Positions 28,330 to 37,193 are shown, counted from the first letter of the stretch. The stretch: 64,000 nucleotides of DNA from Lacihabitans sp. LS3-19 (GCF_024343575.1 NZ_RJUA01000121.1:124001-188000); one strand, 5' to 3'. Notes: a model not told the origin generated them from the letters alone. A program made the numbers and translations.

Positions 28330-28515
28330 TTAATTGTAGTTTTCTACAACCAATTTACCACGATAGTAAAGGTTTCCTTCGCTTACATGTGCATGATGAC
28401 GAAGGTGAACTTCGCCTGTAGTTACATCTACTGACAATTGTTTTGTAGACAATGCATCATGTGTTCTACGTTTGTCTCTTCTGGTTTTGGAAATCTTCCG
28501 TTTAGGATGTGCCAT
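28330..28515 (-). CDS. rpmF: Ribosomal protein L32, cysteine-free form
   Basis: This small basic protein of 61 residues matches bL32, from [20 protein letters not shown] through [16 protein letters not shown] to YRGKLV. Zinc-binding bL32 has four cysteines in the C-terminal half. This copy has none, so it is the zinc-independent type. It follows the DUF177 gene by 22 bases and precedes plsX, the classic bacterial arrangement. Confidence 0.96.
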   Translation of the reverse strand: MAHPKRKISKTRRDKRRTHDALSTKQLSVDVTTGEVHLRHHAHVSEGNLYYRGKLVVENYN

Positions 28516-28537
28516 ATCTGTCTAAAAATTATTATTA

Positions 28538-29077
28538 CTATTCTTCTAAATTCTTAAGTTTAAACAATGCTGCCCACCTTGGGTCTACATCGGTTATGTT
28601 TTCTTTGATTTCTATATTCGGATCAATGTATATCAATTTTCCGTCTTCGTAATCATCGTCCTCTTCTCTGTATTTGGGATGAAGCTTTTTCATGGGAACG
28701 CTTAGTAATATAAAATCTGAGATTAACTCAGCTACATTTATTTTAGGTGTTCCAAATGCCAAAACTTCAATCTCGTCGCTCATTTCTTGAGCTTCTTCTC
28801 CAAACTTATAAATGTGAATTTCCTCTATTTTGAAATTTTCTACAAACTCTTCAAGACTTCTGTCACAAACAAGCTTTAGGTCAGCATCAATATTGAATTT
28901 TAACCTAATTAACAAACTTGTTTTCTCTAAAGCAAGATTTACCTTGAAATTCCCGCCCTCGATGATGTCCTGCTCAAAGAGTTGGAAAAAAGAATCAGAC
29001 CCTTCGAATTGGTACTCATAGGTTCGGTCTTCTAAACCATGAATGTTAATGTCAAAATCTGAAATTACTTTGTTCAC
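28538..29077 (-). CDS. DUF177 (YceD) family protein, predicted 23S rRNA accumulation factor
   Basis: YceD/DUF177 proteins sit upstream of rpmF in most bacteria and aid 23S rRNA accumulation in E. coli and plants. This copy has the central beta region (FKVNLALEKTSLLIRLKFN) and the conserved CDRSLEEF; the usual CxxC zinc pair is reduced to a single Cys. The C-terminus ends DPRWAALFKLKN, the family tail. The longest frame starts at a TTG (29098), but a TAAATTTG promoter element overlaps it. The GTG at 29077, giving 179 residues starting NKVISDFDINIHGL, fits better. Confidence 0.88.
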   Translation of the reverse strand: MNKVISDFDINIHGLEDRTYEYQFEGSDSFFQLFEQDIIEGGNFKVNLALEKTSLLIRLKFNIDADLKLVCDRSLEEFVENFKIEEIHIYKFGEEAQEMSDEIEVLAFGTPKINVAELISDFILLSVPMKKLHPKYREEDDDYEDGKLIYIDPNIEIKENITDVDPRWAALFKLKNLEE

Positions 29078-29095
29078 TTTTTTACAGAAAGGCTG

Positions 29096-29103
29096 CAAAT
29101 TTA
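29096..29103 (-). promoter_or_regulatory. -7 element for the yceD-rpmF-plsX-fabH unit (TAAATTTG)
   Basis: This exact TAnnTTTG match ends 18 bases before the GTG at 29077 and covers the TTG start of the longer frame. A TTTTT run lies 18 bases further upstream. Confidence 0.5.
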
Positions 29104-29224
29104 CAGTCTTTTTTTGAGAAGAAAAAGTTTTGATTGAATAAAATCCGATATAGTTAATTATTTGTGGATGATTTTCTGTGTTTTCCCAAATAATTCCTAT
29201 TTTAGCAAAAATAATAACAGAAAA

Positions 29225-29986
29225 ATGATTGTTTTCGATGTTGGAAATACCGATACTGTGGTTGGCTTTTTTGATGGTGAAGTATTGGTTAATAAGTTTA
29301 GAATTAAGTCCTTAAAAAGTGAGAATTCTATATTTTTCGAGTATCGAATTCTCAATTTTATGTTGGAAAATAACATAGAAAAATCAAAATTGAAAGTAGC
29401 GGTAATTAGTAGTGTTGTGCCAATACTCACTCCTTTTTTTGTGAATTTTTGTGAAAAATTTTTAAATATTCGTCCTAAAGTTGTTTTTCCAGCAAAATCT
29501 AATTTGTTAAAAGTTAGTATTGATATGCCAGAGGAGCTTGGGTCTGACCTTTTTGTTAACGCTCTTGCTGCTTATCATATTTTCAAAACTGACTGTGTAG
29601 TAGTTGATTTTGGCACCGCTCTTACTTTTACAATTGTTAGTGAACAAAAAAATATTGAAGGGGTTGTGATATTGCCTGGGATGAAGACTGCTATAAAGTC
29701 TTTGTTTTCGCAAACATCTCTATTGCCCGAAGTAAAACTGGAAAAGCCGGTATCTATTATTGGTAAAAACTCAATGCATTCTATCCAATCTGGAATAATT
29801 AATGGATACGAAAGTATGGTCCTTGGGATTGTATCAAAAATAAAGGCTGAGGTAGGTAAACCGATGAAAGTAATAGGAACGGGTGGTTTGTCATCTGTTT
29901 TGACAGATATCGGTTATTTGTTTGACTTGGTAGATATTGACCTGACTATTAAAGGCTTGTACTTGTTTGGCAAACATCAAATATAG
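29225..29986 (+). CDS. coaX: Type III pantothenate kinase
   Basis: CoaX phosphorylates pantothenate in coenzyme A synthesis. Motifs of the ASKHA fold are MIVFDVGNTDTVVG at the N-terminus, EELGSDLFVNALAA, VVDFGTALTFT and GTGGLS. The frame extends to a TTG at 29162, but the ATG at 29225 begins exactly at the conserved first strand, giving 253 residues. In many type III kinases the segment after the second Asp reads DR; here it is DL. The stop overlaps the convergent nadD end by 10 bases. Confidence 0.92.
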   Translation: MIVFDVGNTDTVVGFFDGEVLVNKFRIKSLKSENSIFFEYRILNFMLENNIEKSKLKVAVISSVVPILTPFFVNFCEKFLNIRPKVVFPAKSNLLKVSIDMPEELGSDLFVNALAAYHIFKTDCVVVDFGTALTFTIVSEQKNIEGVVILPGMKTAIKSLFSQTSLLPEVKLEKPVSIIGKNSMHSIQSGIINGYESMVLGIVSKIKAEVGKPMKVIGTGGLSSVLTDIGYLFDLVDIDLTIKGLYLFGKHQI

Positions 29987-30549
29987 AATTTTTTCAATTC
30001 TATGTATGCTTCGACTTGATCTGTAACAAGGTATTTTATATTCTTTTGTTCTTGTAATCTTTTGCGAATGTATGTGGCCGATATATCTAAAAGGGGAGCT
30101 TTCACAAACTTTACTTTTGGATGATTTCCGAAATCATGAGCTGGAGTGTTTGGTCTTGGATAAAGGTAAATTTCGTAAAATTCTAAGATTTTTTCGTAGT
30201 TTTTCCAGTTTTGAAATTGCACCAAATTGTCTTCTCCCATAATCAAAACAAACTCATGTTCTTTGTACTTGTCTGCTAAGATTGTCAAAGTATCTATAGT
30301 ATAACTAGGTTTTGTTAGGCTGAATTCTATATCAGAAACTTTGAGTTTGTGGTTGTCAGCTATAGCCCGCTCAACCATAGTATATCTGTCGAATTCGTGT
30401 AAGAGAGAGCTGTTCTTTTTAAAAGGATTTTGAGGGGAAACAATAAACCAAACTTGTTGTAAGTCAGTAGAGGTAGCCATAGTATTGGCAATAATTAAAT
30501 GGCCAATGTGTATTGGGTTAAAAGAACCGAAAAATAATCCAATCTTCAT
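29977..30549 (-). CDS. nadD: Nicotinate-nucleotide adenylyltransferase
   Basis: NadD adenylates nicotinic acid mononucleotide in NAD synthesis. The nucleotidyltransferase signature FGSFNPIHIGHLII has the HxGH at residues 14-17. A second motif, ISATYIRKRLQEQKNIKYLV, near the C-terminus is the family ISxTxxR. Length 190 is typical. Its start overlaps the gmk stop by one base, so the two are coupled. The facing coaX gene belongs to another cofactor pathway. Confidence 0.95.
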   Translation of the reverse strand: MKIGLFFGSFNPIHIGHLIIANTMATSTDLQQVWFIVSPQNPFKKNSSLLHEFDRYTMVERAIADNHKLKVSDIEFSLTKPSYTIDTLTILADKYKEHEFVLIMGEDNLVQFQNWKNYEKILEFYEIYLYPRPNTPAHDFGNHPKVKFVKAPLLDISATYIRKRLQEQKNIKYLVTDQVEAYIELKKFYI

Positions 30550-31154
30550 TAGATGTAAAGAGGTTTTTCTTTGATTTCTAGTTTTTCATTACAAAAATCT
30601 TCGTACAGTTGTTCGGTCTTTAAATAAGAAGATTCTAGGTCGTCGTTTAATAAAACCACATCGAATTGATCTTGGAAGGCCATCTCAAATTTAACTTTGT
30701 AAAGGCGTTTTGAAAGGCTTTCTTCGGTTTCAGTTCCTCTGCTGACTAGTCTTTTTTCGAGTTCTTCCATTGATGGTACTTTTACAAAAATAGCAACAGC
30801 AGTTTCTCCAAAATATTCTTTAAGTTTTAGTCCTCCCTTTACATCTACATCAAAAATTACATTTTTGCCACTTTCCCAAAGGCGTTCAATTTCTGTTTTT
30901 AAGGTGCCATAATATCCTCCTGGATACACTTCTTCCCATTCAATAAACTCTCTATTTTTTATTTTTTGCTTAAACTCATCTATAGAAAGGAAATAATAAT
31001 CTTGGCCATTTACCTCATTTCTTCCTCTGCGGTCTCTGGTACATGCTGAAATAGAAAAACCCAAGTCAGATTTAGTACTAAGTAGATGCTTCACTAGGGT
31101 GGTTTTTCCAGAGCCAGAGGGAGCACAGAATATTATTGCTTTTCCTTTTTTCAT
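30549..31154 (-). CDS. gmk: Guanylate kinase
   Basis: Gmk converts GMP to GDP using ATP. The P-loop is [12 protein letters not shown] (residues 9-20). The GMP-binding segment shows [20 protein letters not shown], and the LID region [17 protein letters not shown] is present. At 201 residues it is standard. The longest frame and the ATG agree. It is the first gene of a two-gene unit with nadD, separated from the anti-sigma gene by a terminator. Confidence 0.96.
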   Translation of the reverse strand: MKKGKAIIFCAPSGSGKTTLVKHLLSTKSDLGFSISACTRDRRGRNEVNGQDYYFLSIDEFKQKIKNREFIEWEEVYPGGYYGTLKTEIERLWESGKNVIFDVDVKGGLKLKEYFGETAVAIFVKVPSMEELEKRLVSRGTETEESLSKRLYKVKFEMAFQDQFDVVLLNDDLESSYLKTEQLYEDFCNEKLEIKEKPLYI

Positions 31155-31159
31155 TCTAA

Positions 31160-31195
31160 AAATAAAAATCCACTGAAAGAGAGTTTTTTCAGTGG
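31160..31195 (-). terminator. Terminator after the anti-sigma gene
   Basis: The 9-base stem CCACTGAAA/TTTCAGTGG (31170-31178 with 31187-31195) has an 8-base loop and is followed on the minus strand by a T-rich run. It separates the sigma/anti-sigma pair from gmk. Confidence 0.75.
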
Positions 31196-31220
31196 TTTAA
31201 TCTAAAATTGATGATATTTT

Positions 31221-31544
31221 TTAAATAAATATTTCTTGGATAACTTTGATTTTTATAACTAATCCCAATATTAAAAGTAATCCTATTCCTATTTTAACTT
31301 TGAGTTGTTCTATCGTTTTTTGAGGACAACATACTTTGCTTACTTTCGTTTTTAGGCTTTCCTTTATAGATTTCTCTAGTTCGTAACCATCAACGCAAGG
31401 TTTGCAAACTTCAATGTTGTTTTTGAAATGTTCAATTTCGTCTGGAGTTGCAGAACCATCCAAAACTGCCTGAATCATCTTCATGCATTTTTCGTGATTT
31501 TCACACTCCTCTTTCATCAATTCATTCCCCGAGCATTGAGCCAT
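31221..31544 (-). CDS. Probable zinc-binding anti-sigma factor
   Basis: This 107-residue protein follows the ECF sigma gene by 27 bases. It has a His39-x7-Cys47-x2-Cys50 array (HFKNNIEVCKPC), close to the H-x3-C-x2-C ZAS zinc motif of anti-sigma factors, with extra cysteines at 4, 14 and 20. A single hydrophobic helix spans about residues 84-105, so the protein should sit in the inner membrane with its N-terminus in the cytoplasm. The spacing of the zinc ligands is looser than in classic ZAS proteins, so the role rests mainly on context. Confidence 0.7.
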   Translation of the reverse strand: MAQCSGNELMKEECENHEKCMKMIQAVLDGSATPDEIEHFKNNIEVCKPCVDGYELEKSIKESLKTKVSKVCCPQKTIEQLKVKIGIGLLLILGLVIKIKVIQEIFI

Positions 31545-31571
31545 CCTAAATATCAGTTTAAAATAATTTTA

Positions 31572-32186
31572 TTAACGTAATTCTTTATATCCCATGGACT
31601 TTGCATAAGAACGTAATTTCTCTTTCAATAAGTTCCTTGCTCTGTGTAATCTTGATCTTACAGTGCCAATTGGTATATCTAAGATCTTCGCCATTTCCTC
31701 ATAAGTGAAGCCCTCAATGTCGCAGAGGATGATAACTGTACGAAAATCTACTGGCAGACCATTAAGTGCCATAGCTACTTCGTCACCAATCATGTCTTGT
31801 ACGGCTTCTATTCTTAGGTCTGTAGTGCTCTCGTATTCAGCATCTTCAGTAGAGTTGTAAACAGTTTCAACTTCTTGATAGTCAACCTTTGAAGGTTCTT
31901 TGCTTTTCTTACGGTAGTCGTTTATGAAACTGTTTTTGAGGATTCTAAACAACCAAGCTTTGGAGTTGGTGCCTTCTTGAAATGAATTGATGAACCTAAA
32001 GGCCTTCATGAAAGTATCTTGCATGAGGTCGTTGGCATCGTCTTCATCGTTGGTTAGTCGAAAGGCGAAGTTATACATCGAATCTACGTGGGGCATAAAT
32101 TCTTTATCAAATATCCGGTACTTTTCTGCTTCCGAATATTTAGGCTTACTTTCTATTAACTCTTCTTCTTCTTCTTCGAATTCCAT
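31572..32186 (-). CDS. ECF-family RNA polymerase sigma factor
   Basis: This is an RpoE-like extracytoplasmic-function sigma factor. Region 2 (about 35-105) has FAFRLTNDEDDANDLMQDTF and AWLFRILKNSFINDYRK. Region 4 (about 140-195) has LNGLPVDFRTVIILCDIEG and the helix-turn-helix IPIGTVRSRLHRAR. The N-terminus has an unusual acidic stretch (EFEEEEEELIES) encoded by a CTT/TTC-type trinucleotide run on the plus strand. The frame opens at TTG 32237, but a TAATTTTG element at 32205-32212 places the start at ATG 32186 (204 residues). It is cotranscribed with the probable anti-sigma factor. Confidence 0.93.
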   Translation of the reverse strand: MEFEEEEEELIESKPKYSEAEKYRIFDKEFMPHVDSMYNFAFRLTNDEDDANDLMQDTFMKAFRFINSFQEGTNSKAWLFRILKNSFINDYRKKSKEPSKVDYQEVETVYNSTEDAEYESTTDLRIEAVQDMIGDEVAMALNGLPVDFRTVIILCDIEGFTYEEMAKILDIPIGTVRSRLHRARNLLKEKLRSYAKSMGYKELR

Positions 32187-32204
32187 GCCTTGTTGCCGTT
32201 TCTG

Positions 32205-32212
32205 CAAAATTA
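32205..32212 (-). promoter_or_regulatory. -7 element for the sigma/anti-sigma unit (TAATTTTG)
   Basis: This exact TAnnTTTG match ends 18 bases before the ATG at 32186, with a TTG 22 bases further upstream. It lies in the upstream extension of the open frame. Confidence 0.5.
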
Positions 32213-32331
32213 CCTTATTTTTTTTATTTAAGTACAAGTTAATTGGGCAATCGTGCTAAAAAAATATTTATTTGATTAATGGTAAATATCTTTAAAGATA
32301 GGTCTCATAAAAGTATGAAAACTTTTTTGAG

Positions 32332-32339
32332 TATCTTTG
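32332..32339 (+). promoter_or_regulatory. Candidate -7 element for the DinB-like gene (TATCTTTG)
   Basis: This exact TAnnTTTG match ends 24 bases before the ATG at 32364. No -33 TTTG is seen at the usual distance. Confidence 0.45.
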
Positions 32340-32363
32340 TTTATAAAATTTAAGATTTAAAAC

Positions 32364-32909
32364 ATGACAAGAAATTCAATTGGTGAGCTTCCTGAATTCT
32401 TCGATAGATATATATTGTTAAACGATGAGAATTTGGATTTGTGCGAAGGTTTGGAGAAATTCTCTCCCCAAAGAATATTTTCTGATGTTGAAAAATATAA
32501 TTTGTTAGGTGAAAGAGTTTATGCTCTTGGCAAGTGGACTGTTAAAGATATTTTACAGCATTGCATAGATACAGAGCGTATTATGGCGTATAGAGCTATG
32601 AGTTTTGCTAGAAATGAGAATCAATTGCTGCCAGGGTTTGATGAAAATAGATATGCTGAAAATACAAATTTAGAAAACAGAAGCATTGAGAGCTTGTTGG
32701 AAGAGTTTTCGATTTTGAGAAAATCTACAATTTTCCTTTTTGAAAATATGGATAAGCCCATGCTATTAAGAAAAGGTCAAGCAAATAGCCAGAAGATTTC
32801 ATCATTATCTTTGGGGTTTGTTATCATTGGGCACGCTATGCATCATGAGAAAGTCTTGAGAGAAAGATATTATCCAATTTTATTGCAGACTTTAGAATAT
32901 GGGAAATAA
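32364..32909 (+). CDS. DinB-family protein
   Basis: This 181-residue helical-bundle protein is of the DinB/YfiT-like superfamily (PF12867). The metal-binding histidines are in the pattern DILQHCIDTERI, near residue 69, and IIGHAMHHEKVLRERY, near 155-158. Members are often thiol-dependent transferases such as bacillithiol or mycothiol S-transferases, but the substrate is not predictable here. The gene is alone, with its own promoter element. It faces away from the sigma factor gene. Confidence 0.82.
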   Translation: MTRNSIGELPEFFDRYILLNDENLDLCEGLEKFSPQRIFSDVEKYNLLGERVYALGKWTVKDILQHCIDTERIMAYRAMSFARNENQLLPGFDENRYAENTNLENRSIESLLEEFSILRKSTIFLFENMDKPMLLRKGQANSQKISSLSLGFVIIGHAMHHEKVLRERYYPILLQTLEYGK

Positions 32910-33027
32910 AAATTAATTTTCTTATAGTATTAAAATTATTTAAAGAATCGTTTGCAATTTCTAAAGTGCAAGTTCAAAATTCCAGATTTATCCTCTTGCC
33001 TTTTTTGTTTTATATAATGTTACCTTT

Positions 33028-35049
33028 TTGAAAAAATATCTCTTTTTTATTTTATCTCTTTTTGTTTCAAACGTTTGCCAAAGCCAAACGATATCCAGAG
33101 GTCCATATTTGCAAATGGGTTCTTCAACTAATATGACGATAAGGTTAATAGCAGACATTGAAGTATTTGCCAAAATAAAATATGGAGAGTCTTTTGAAAA
33201 TCAAACCTTGAATTTGTCCAGTTTGACTGCTCAAGCCTCTCACATCCTACAAATTGAAAACCTTAAGCCCAAGACTAAATACTATTATAGTGTGTATTTA
33301 AATGATAAGTTAATTGAAGGAGATACTTCTAATTATTTTATTACTTCACCGTTGGCTGGCGGTATTGAAAAGGTAAGTATGGTAGCATTCGGTGATTGTG
33401 GAACTTTGCAAACAGCTCAAGTAAAGGTAGCTGAAAGTGTTAAATCTTACTTTGGTTCTAAGCCTATCGATGGTTGGCTTTTATTGGGTGATAATGCTTA
33501 CAATTACGGTTTTGACAAGGAATATCAATCTAATTTTTTTAATGTTTATCAAAAATATTTCTTAAGAAATACTGTGATTTGGCCTGCACCTGGTAATCAC
33601 GATTACAGCGACAAAGTTTGGCCTAATGATATTGGATTAAAACCAGATTATTATAATATTTTTAGTGTGCCAAATTTGGGTGAGTGTGGTGGCCTCGCTT
33701 CGGGAACATCCGCTTATTATTCTTATAATTACGCAAATATCCATTTCGTCAGTTTAGACTCTTATGGTGTTAATGATAGTAAAAAGTTATATGAATCGCC
33801 AAATTCCCAAACGGATTGGTTAGAGGTAGATTTAAAAGCCAATAGTGCCATGTGGACGGTTGTGTATTTTCACCACCCTCCTTTTTCCAAAGGCTCTCAT
33901 GACTCCGATAAAGAGTTGGATTTGATTGCTATTAGGGAAAATATTGTCAGAATTTTAGATAAATATAAAGTTGACGTTGTGTTAAGCGGTCACAGCCATA
34001 GCTATGAGAGGTCCTACTTACTTCATGATTATTTCGGAAATGAATTGAGTTTTGAAAATGAAAAATATGCTAGCAGCAATTCTAATGCAAACTATAATGG
34101 TTCTATAAATTCCTGCCCTTATATTAAAACTGATAAGGGGACAATTTACGTAGTAGCTGGAAGTTCGGGTTGGGTCGGGTCAAAAAGCGAAGGTTATCCA
34201 CATAATGCCATGGTTAATTCAAATGTTGAAAATCCAGGAGCTTTTATTCTAGAAGTTGAAAGCAATAAATTTACAGGGAAATTTTTGACTTCAAATGGTG
34301 TGATATTTGACGAGTTTACGATTTTGAAAAATGTAAATCAAAAAATAGATAAATTGATAGAATGCGGAGAAGAGTTTTCGGTAAAACCTTCCTGGGATGG
34401 AAAAGCTTTTACAGAGTTGGGTATTTGGAATAACAATGAATTTACTATTGATAGTTTGAATAATAACATAAGTTTCTTGATATCAGATGAGTATGGATGT
34501 TTAGCTGATACTATAAATGTACAGGTTTTGGACTACCCCAAGCCAGTGGCTTTTTCTAACTCTCCAATTCTGGAAAGGCAAGATTTACAATTGACAAGTA
34601 AATTTGAAGGAAATGGTAACCTTACTTGGTTATTTAAAAAAGATACAGTTGGCGTTGCTGAAAATCTTACATTAAACAATGTTACTATTGAGAATGCAGG
34701 TGAATATATTCTAAATGCAAATTATAAAACTTGTATAAATAGTGATACTGTTTCTGTTGAAGTGCTTAAGATTCTTGAAAAAGAAATAGAAAACGAAAAC
34801 ATTGCTTCGGTTTTTCCCAATCCTGGCTCTGATGTATTTACTTTGGATTTAGAGATGTTTAAAGGCGGTGAATACTATTATCTGATTTCGGATATAAACG
34901 GTCATCTTTTGTTTAAATCGAAATTGATAAAGTTTATTGAAGGGAAAAGTCAAGTTTCGGTAAATTTGGAGGGTTTTGCTTCAGGAAATTATTTTTGTAT
35001 TTTAATAGGAGAGGATTTTAAAGTTGTTAAGAAGATTATAAAAAAATAG
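33028..35049 (+). CDS. T9SS-exported purple-acid-phosphatase-like metallophosphoesterase
   Basis: This exported phosphatase has 673 residues. The signal peptide (KKYLFFILSLFVSNVCQSQ) starts directly at a TTG codon (33028), and no in-frame ATG exists upstream. A fibronectin-like PAP N-terminal domain covers about 20-110. The catalytic domain (115-430) has Asp123 (FGDCG), GDNAY with Asp155 and the Tyr158 typical of purple acid phosphatases, Asn190-His191 (GNHD), FHHPPF and SGHSHSYE. An Ig-like region follows. A C-terminal T9SS sorting domain starts at about 590 (ASVFPNPGSDVFTLDL). Phosphate scavenging at the cell surface is inferred. Confidence 0.87.
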   Translation: MKKYLFFILSLFVSNVCQSQTISRGPYLQMGSSTNMTIRLIADIEVFAKIKYGESFENQTLNLSSLTAQASHILQIENLKPKTKYYYSVYLNDKLIEGDTSNYFITSPLAGGIEKVSMVAFGDCGTLQTAQVKVAESVKSYFGSKPIDGWLLLGDNAYNYGFDKEYQSNFFNVYQKYFLRNTVIWPAPGNHDYSDKVWPNDIGLKPDYYNIFSVPNLGECGGLASGTSAYYSYNYANIHFVSLDSYGVNDSKKLYESPNSQTDWLEVDLKANSAMWTVVYFHHPPFSKGSHDSDKELDLIAIRENIVRILDKYKVDVVLSGHSHSYERSYLLHDYFGNELSFENEKYASSNSNANYNGSINSCPYIKTDKGTIYVVAGSSGWVGSKSEGYPHNAMVNSNVENPGAFILEVESNKFTGKFLTSNGVIFDEFTILKNVNQKIDKLIECGEEFSVKPSWDGKAFTELGIWNNNEFTIDSLNNNISFLISDEYGCLADTINVQVLDYPKPVAFSNSPILERQDLQLTSKFEGNGNLTWLFKKDTVGVAENLTLNNVTIENAGEYILNANYKTCINSDTVSVEVLKILEKEIENENIASVFPNPGSDVFTLDLEMFKGGEYYYLISDINGHLLFKSKLIKFIEGKSQVSVNLEGFASGNYFCILIGEDFKVVKKIIKK

Positions 35050-35075
35050 CCTTGGGATTTCCAAGGCTAAGTTTT
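35047..35075. terminator. Bidirectional terminator between phosphatase and SerB-SerA genes
   Basis: The 9-base stem TAGCCTTGG/CCAAGGCTA (35047-35055 with 35061-35069) begins with the phosphatase stop codon. T-rich runs follow on both strands. It serves two convergent genes. Confidence 0.75.
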
Positions 35076-35077
35076 CT

Positions 35078-36979
35078 TTAAAATAACATTCTGAATTTTA
35101 TCGTTTCCTCAATTGCCTTTATGTCTTGGACAAATTCTCGTGAATAAGATTTCTCTATATCAACAATCACATAACCAAGCGTCTCGTCGGTTTTGAGATA
35201 TTGACCCGTTACATTTATATTATGTTTGGCAAATACATTGTTAAGTTTGGCCAAAATACCTGGTACGTTTTTATGCACATGAAGCATTCTATGAGAATTT
35301 TTAAGCAATGGTAAGGTTAATTCAGGGAAGTTTACGCTTCCAGTAGTGCTTCCATTATTTATATATTCTAATAGCCTTTCAGGAACATAAGTGCCAATGC
35401 CTTGTTGTGCCTCTTCGGTACTACCACCTATATGTGGGGTAAGGATAACATTACTCAATCCCATCAATTCAGAGACAAAAGGGTCACTGTTGGTTTTTGG
35501 TTCTTCAGGGAATACATCTACCCCAGCTCCATGAATTTTGCCGCTTTTCAATGCATTCACTAAGGCAGGTATTTCAACAACCGAACCTCTGGCCAAATTC
35601 ATAAAAATAACGCCATCTTTCATTTGACTAAATTCTTTTTCTCCTATCAGGTTGGTGTTTTCTTTTCTGCCATCTATATGAAGCGAAACCACGTCAGCTA
35701 CTCTGAAAACTTCCTCCATGGTACGGCATTTTTTTGCATTTCCGATTGGCATTTTATCTACTAAGTCATAAAAATAGATTTCCATACCTAATGCTTCTCC
35801 AATAACAGAAAGCTGCGTTCCAATATGTCCATAGCCTATCATACCCAGTTTTTTACCTCTTACCTCAAAACTATGGTTGGCGGACTTATCCCAAACGCCT
35901 TCGTGCATTGAAGTACTCTTAGGAAATACCTTTCTGATCAACATTATCATTTCTCCTATCACCAATTCAACTACCGAACGAGTGTTACTGTAAGGAGCAT
36001 TGAAGATAGCGATACCTTTTTCACTAGCTGTTTTTATGTCGATTTGGTTGGTTCCAATACAGAAAGCACCAATCGCCATCAATTTCTCTGCATTTTCTAA
36101 AACCTTTTTTGTTAAGTTCGTTTTAGAACGAATACCTATTATCGAAACATCTTTGATTTTTTCTATAAGCTCATCTTCGTCCATAGCTCCTTTATGGAAC
36201 TCCACATCAAAGCCTTGGCTTTCGAATGCCTCAACAGCTGCTGGGTGAACGTTTTCGAGTAAAAGAACTTTGATTAAACTTTTCGGATAAGATTGGCCTC
36301 TTGGTAGTTGGTTATAGAAAAGAAACTCGTCCAAAGATTTTATAGAAAAATCAGCTACATCTGTTACTTTTTTACGTTCTACATTCTCTATGAATGCATA
36401 AAACCTATCTGCTAAGCCACTTTGTTTGATTTCAAAATCTGTAAATCCATCGCCAATTACAGATACGTGTGCATCTAGATTAAGTGATTTTACAAGTTTT
36501 ATTTTTCCACCAGTATTTGCTAGAACGTTGTCATTGTCTATTCCAATAATGTCCCCTTGCTCATTGTAAACGAAGGTATTGGCATAAACATTTTCAGGTT
36601 TTAAGCCTAAAATAGTAGTTATTGGCAAAATAAAGTCTTTGAAACCGCTAGAAATCACCAAGATTTGGTCGGCATATTCCGAGAGGAACTTCTTATTTCT
36701 TTCGAAAGACTCTGAAATGTTTTCTTTTAAGAACAAAACCAGCTCATCTACATGTTTTTTATTAGCACTCAAAAGAGCTAGCCTTTGATTGAGAGCTTCC
36801 GAAAAAGAAAGTTCTCCATTCATACCTAAATCGGTCAAGTCTTTGATTTTCTGAACAATTTGCTCTCCTTCTGGGCTATTCGAAAGAGCAATAGCAGCCA
36901 ACTGATCTAAACCTTCAACTTTGGTAATAGTACTATCGAAATCAATGATAAAAATTTTCTGTTCTTTAATAGCAGTCAC
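35078..36979 (-). CDS. Fused phosphoserine phosphatase-like and 3-phosphoglycerate dehydrogenase (SerB-SerA)
   Basis: This 633-residue protein joins two enzymes of serine biosynthesis. Residues 1-230 form a HAD-IB phosphatase like SerB, with the nucleophile motif DFDST (Asp13, Asp15), ISSGF and GDGFTD (176-181). From about 233 a phosphoglycerate dehydrogenase begins. It has GIRSKTNLT, the NAD loop GMIGYGHIGTQL, catalytic NLARGSVV, GVDVFPEEP and TPHIGGST. A C-terminal ACT domain follows (VHKNVPGILAKLNNVFAKHN), probably sensing serine. The longest frame opens at TTG 37015, but a TAAATTTG element overlaps it, so GTG 36979 is preferred. Such fusions occur in some Cytophagales annotations, as I recall. 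The missing middle step (SerC) is not nearby. Confidence 0.92.
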   Translation of the reverse strand: MTAIKEQKIFIIDFDSTITKVEGLDQLAAIALSNSPEGEQIVQKIKDLTDLGMNGELSFSEALNQRLALLSANKKHVDELVLFLKENISESFERNKKFLSEYADQILVISSGFKDFILPITTILGLKPENVYANTFVYNEQGDIIGIDNDNVLANTGGKIKLVKSLNLDAHVSVIGDGFTDFEIKQSGLADRFYAFIENVERKKVTDVADFSIKSLDEFLFYNQLPRGQSYPKSLIKVLLLENVHPAAVEAFESQGFDVEFHKGAMDEDELIEKIKDVSIIGIRSKTNLTKKVLENAEKLMAIGAFCIGTNQIDIKTASEKGIAIFNAPYSNTRSVVELVIGEMIMLIRKVFPKSTSMHEGVWDKSANHSFEVRGKKLGMIGYGHIGTQLSVIGEALGMEIYFYDLVDKMPIGNAKKCRTMEEVFRVADVVSLHIDGRKENTNLIGEKEFSQMKDGVIFMNLARGSVVEIPALVNALKSGKIHGAGVDVFPEEPKTNSDPFVSELMGLSNVILTPHIGGSTEEAQQGIGTYVPERLLEYINNGSTTGSVNFPELTLPLLKNSHRMLHVHKNVPGILAKLNNVFAKHNINVTGQYLKTDETLGYVIVDIEKSYSREFVQDIKAIEETIKFRMLF

Positions 36980-37003
36980 AATCTGTTTTGTTTTTTGTAG
37001 TCG

Positions 37004-37011
37004 CAAATTTA
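37004..37011 (-). promoter_or_regulatory. -7 element for the SerB-SerA gene (TAAATTTG)
   Basis: This exact TAnnTTTG match ends 24 bases before GTG 36979. A TTTG lies 24 bases upstream. Its position rules against the TTG start at 37015. Confidence 0.5.
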
Positions 37012-37129
37012 ACAATTTGGCTTTTGGTTTTATTTCAAACTATTCGAAAAGTATTTTTTTTTATGTAAATAGTGCAATAAAATTTTGCATATGTTCGATA
37101 AAAGCAATTTTTTGTTGGTAGATTTTAGA

Positions 37130-37166
37130 ATAAACAAAAAAAAGCACAAGATAACCTCGTGCTTTT
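37130..37166 (-). terminator. Terminator after the DUF2853 gene
   Basis: AAAAGCACAAG (37140-37150) pairs with CTCGTGCTTTT (37156-37166) with one mismatch. Five T follow on the minus strand. It lies 27 bases past the DUF2853 stop. Confidence 0.7.
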
Positions 37167-37193
37167 CTGATATTTCTAATACAAGAATAAGTC

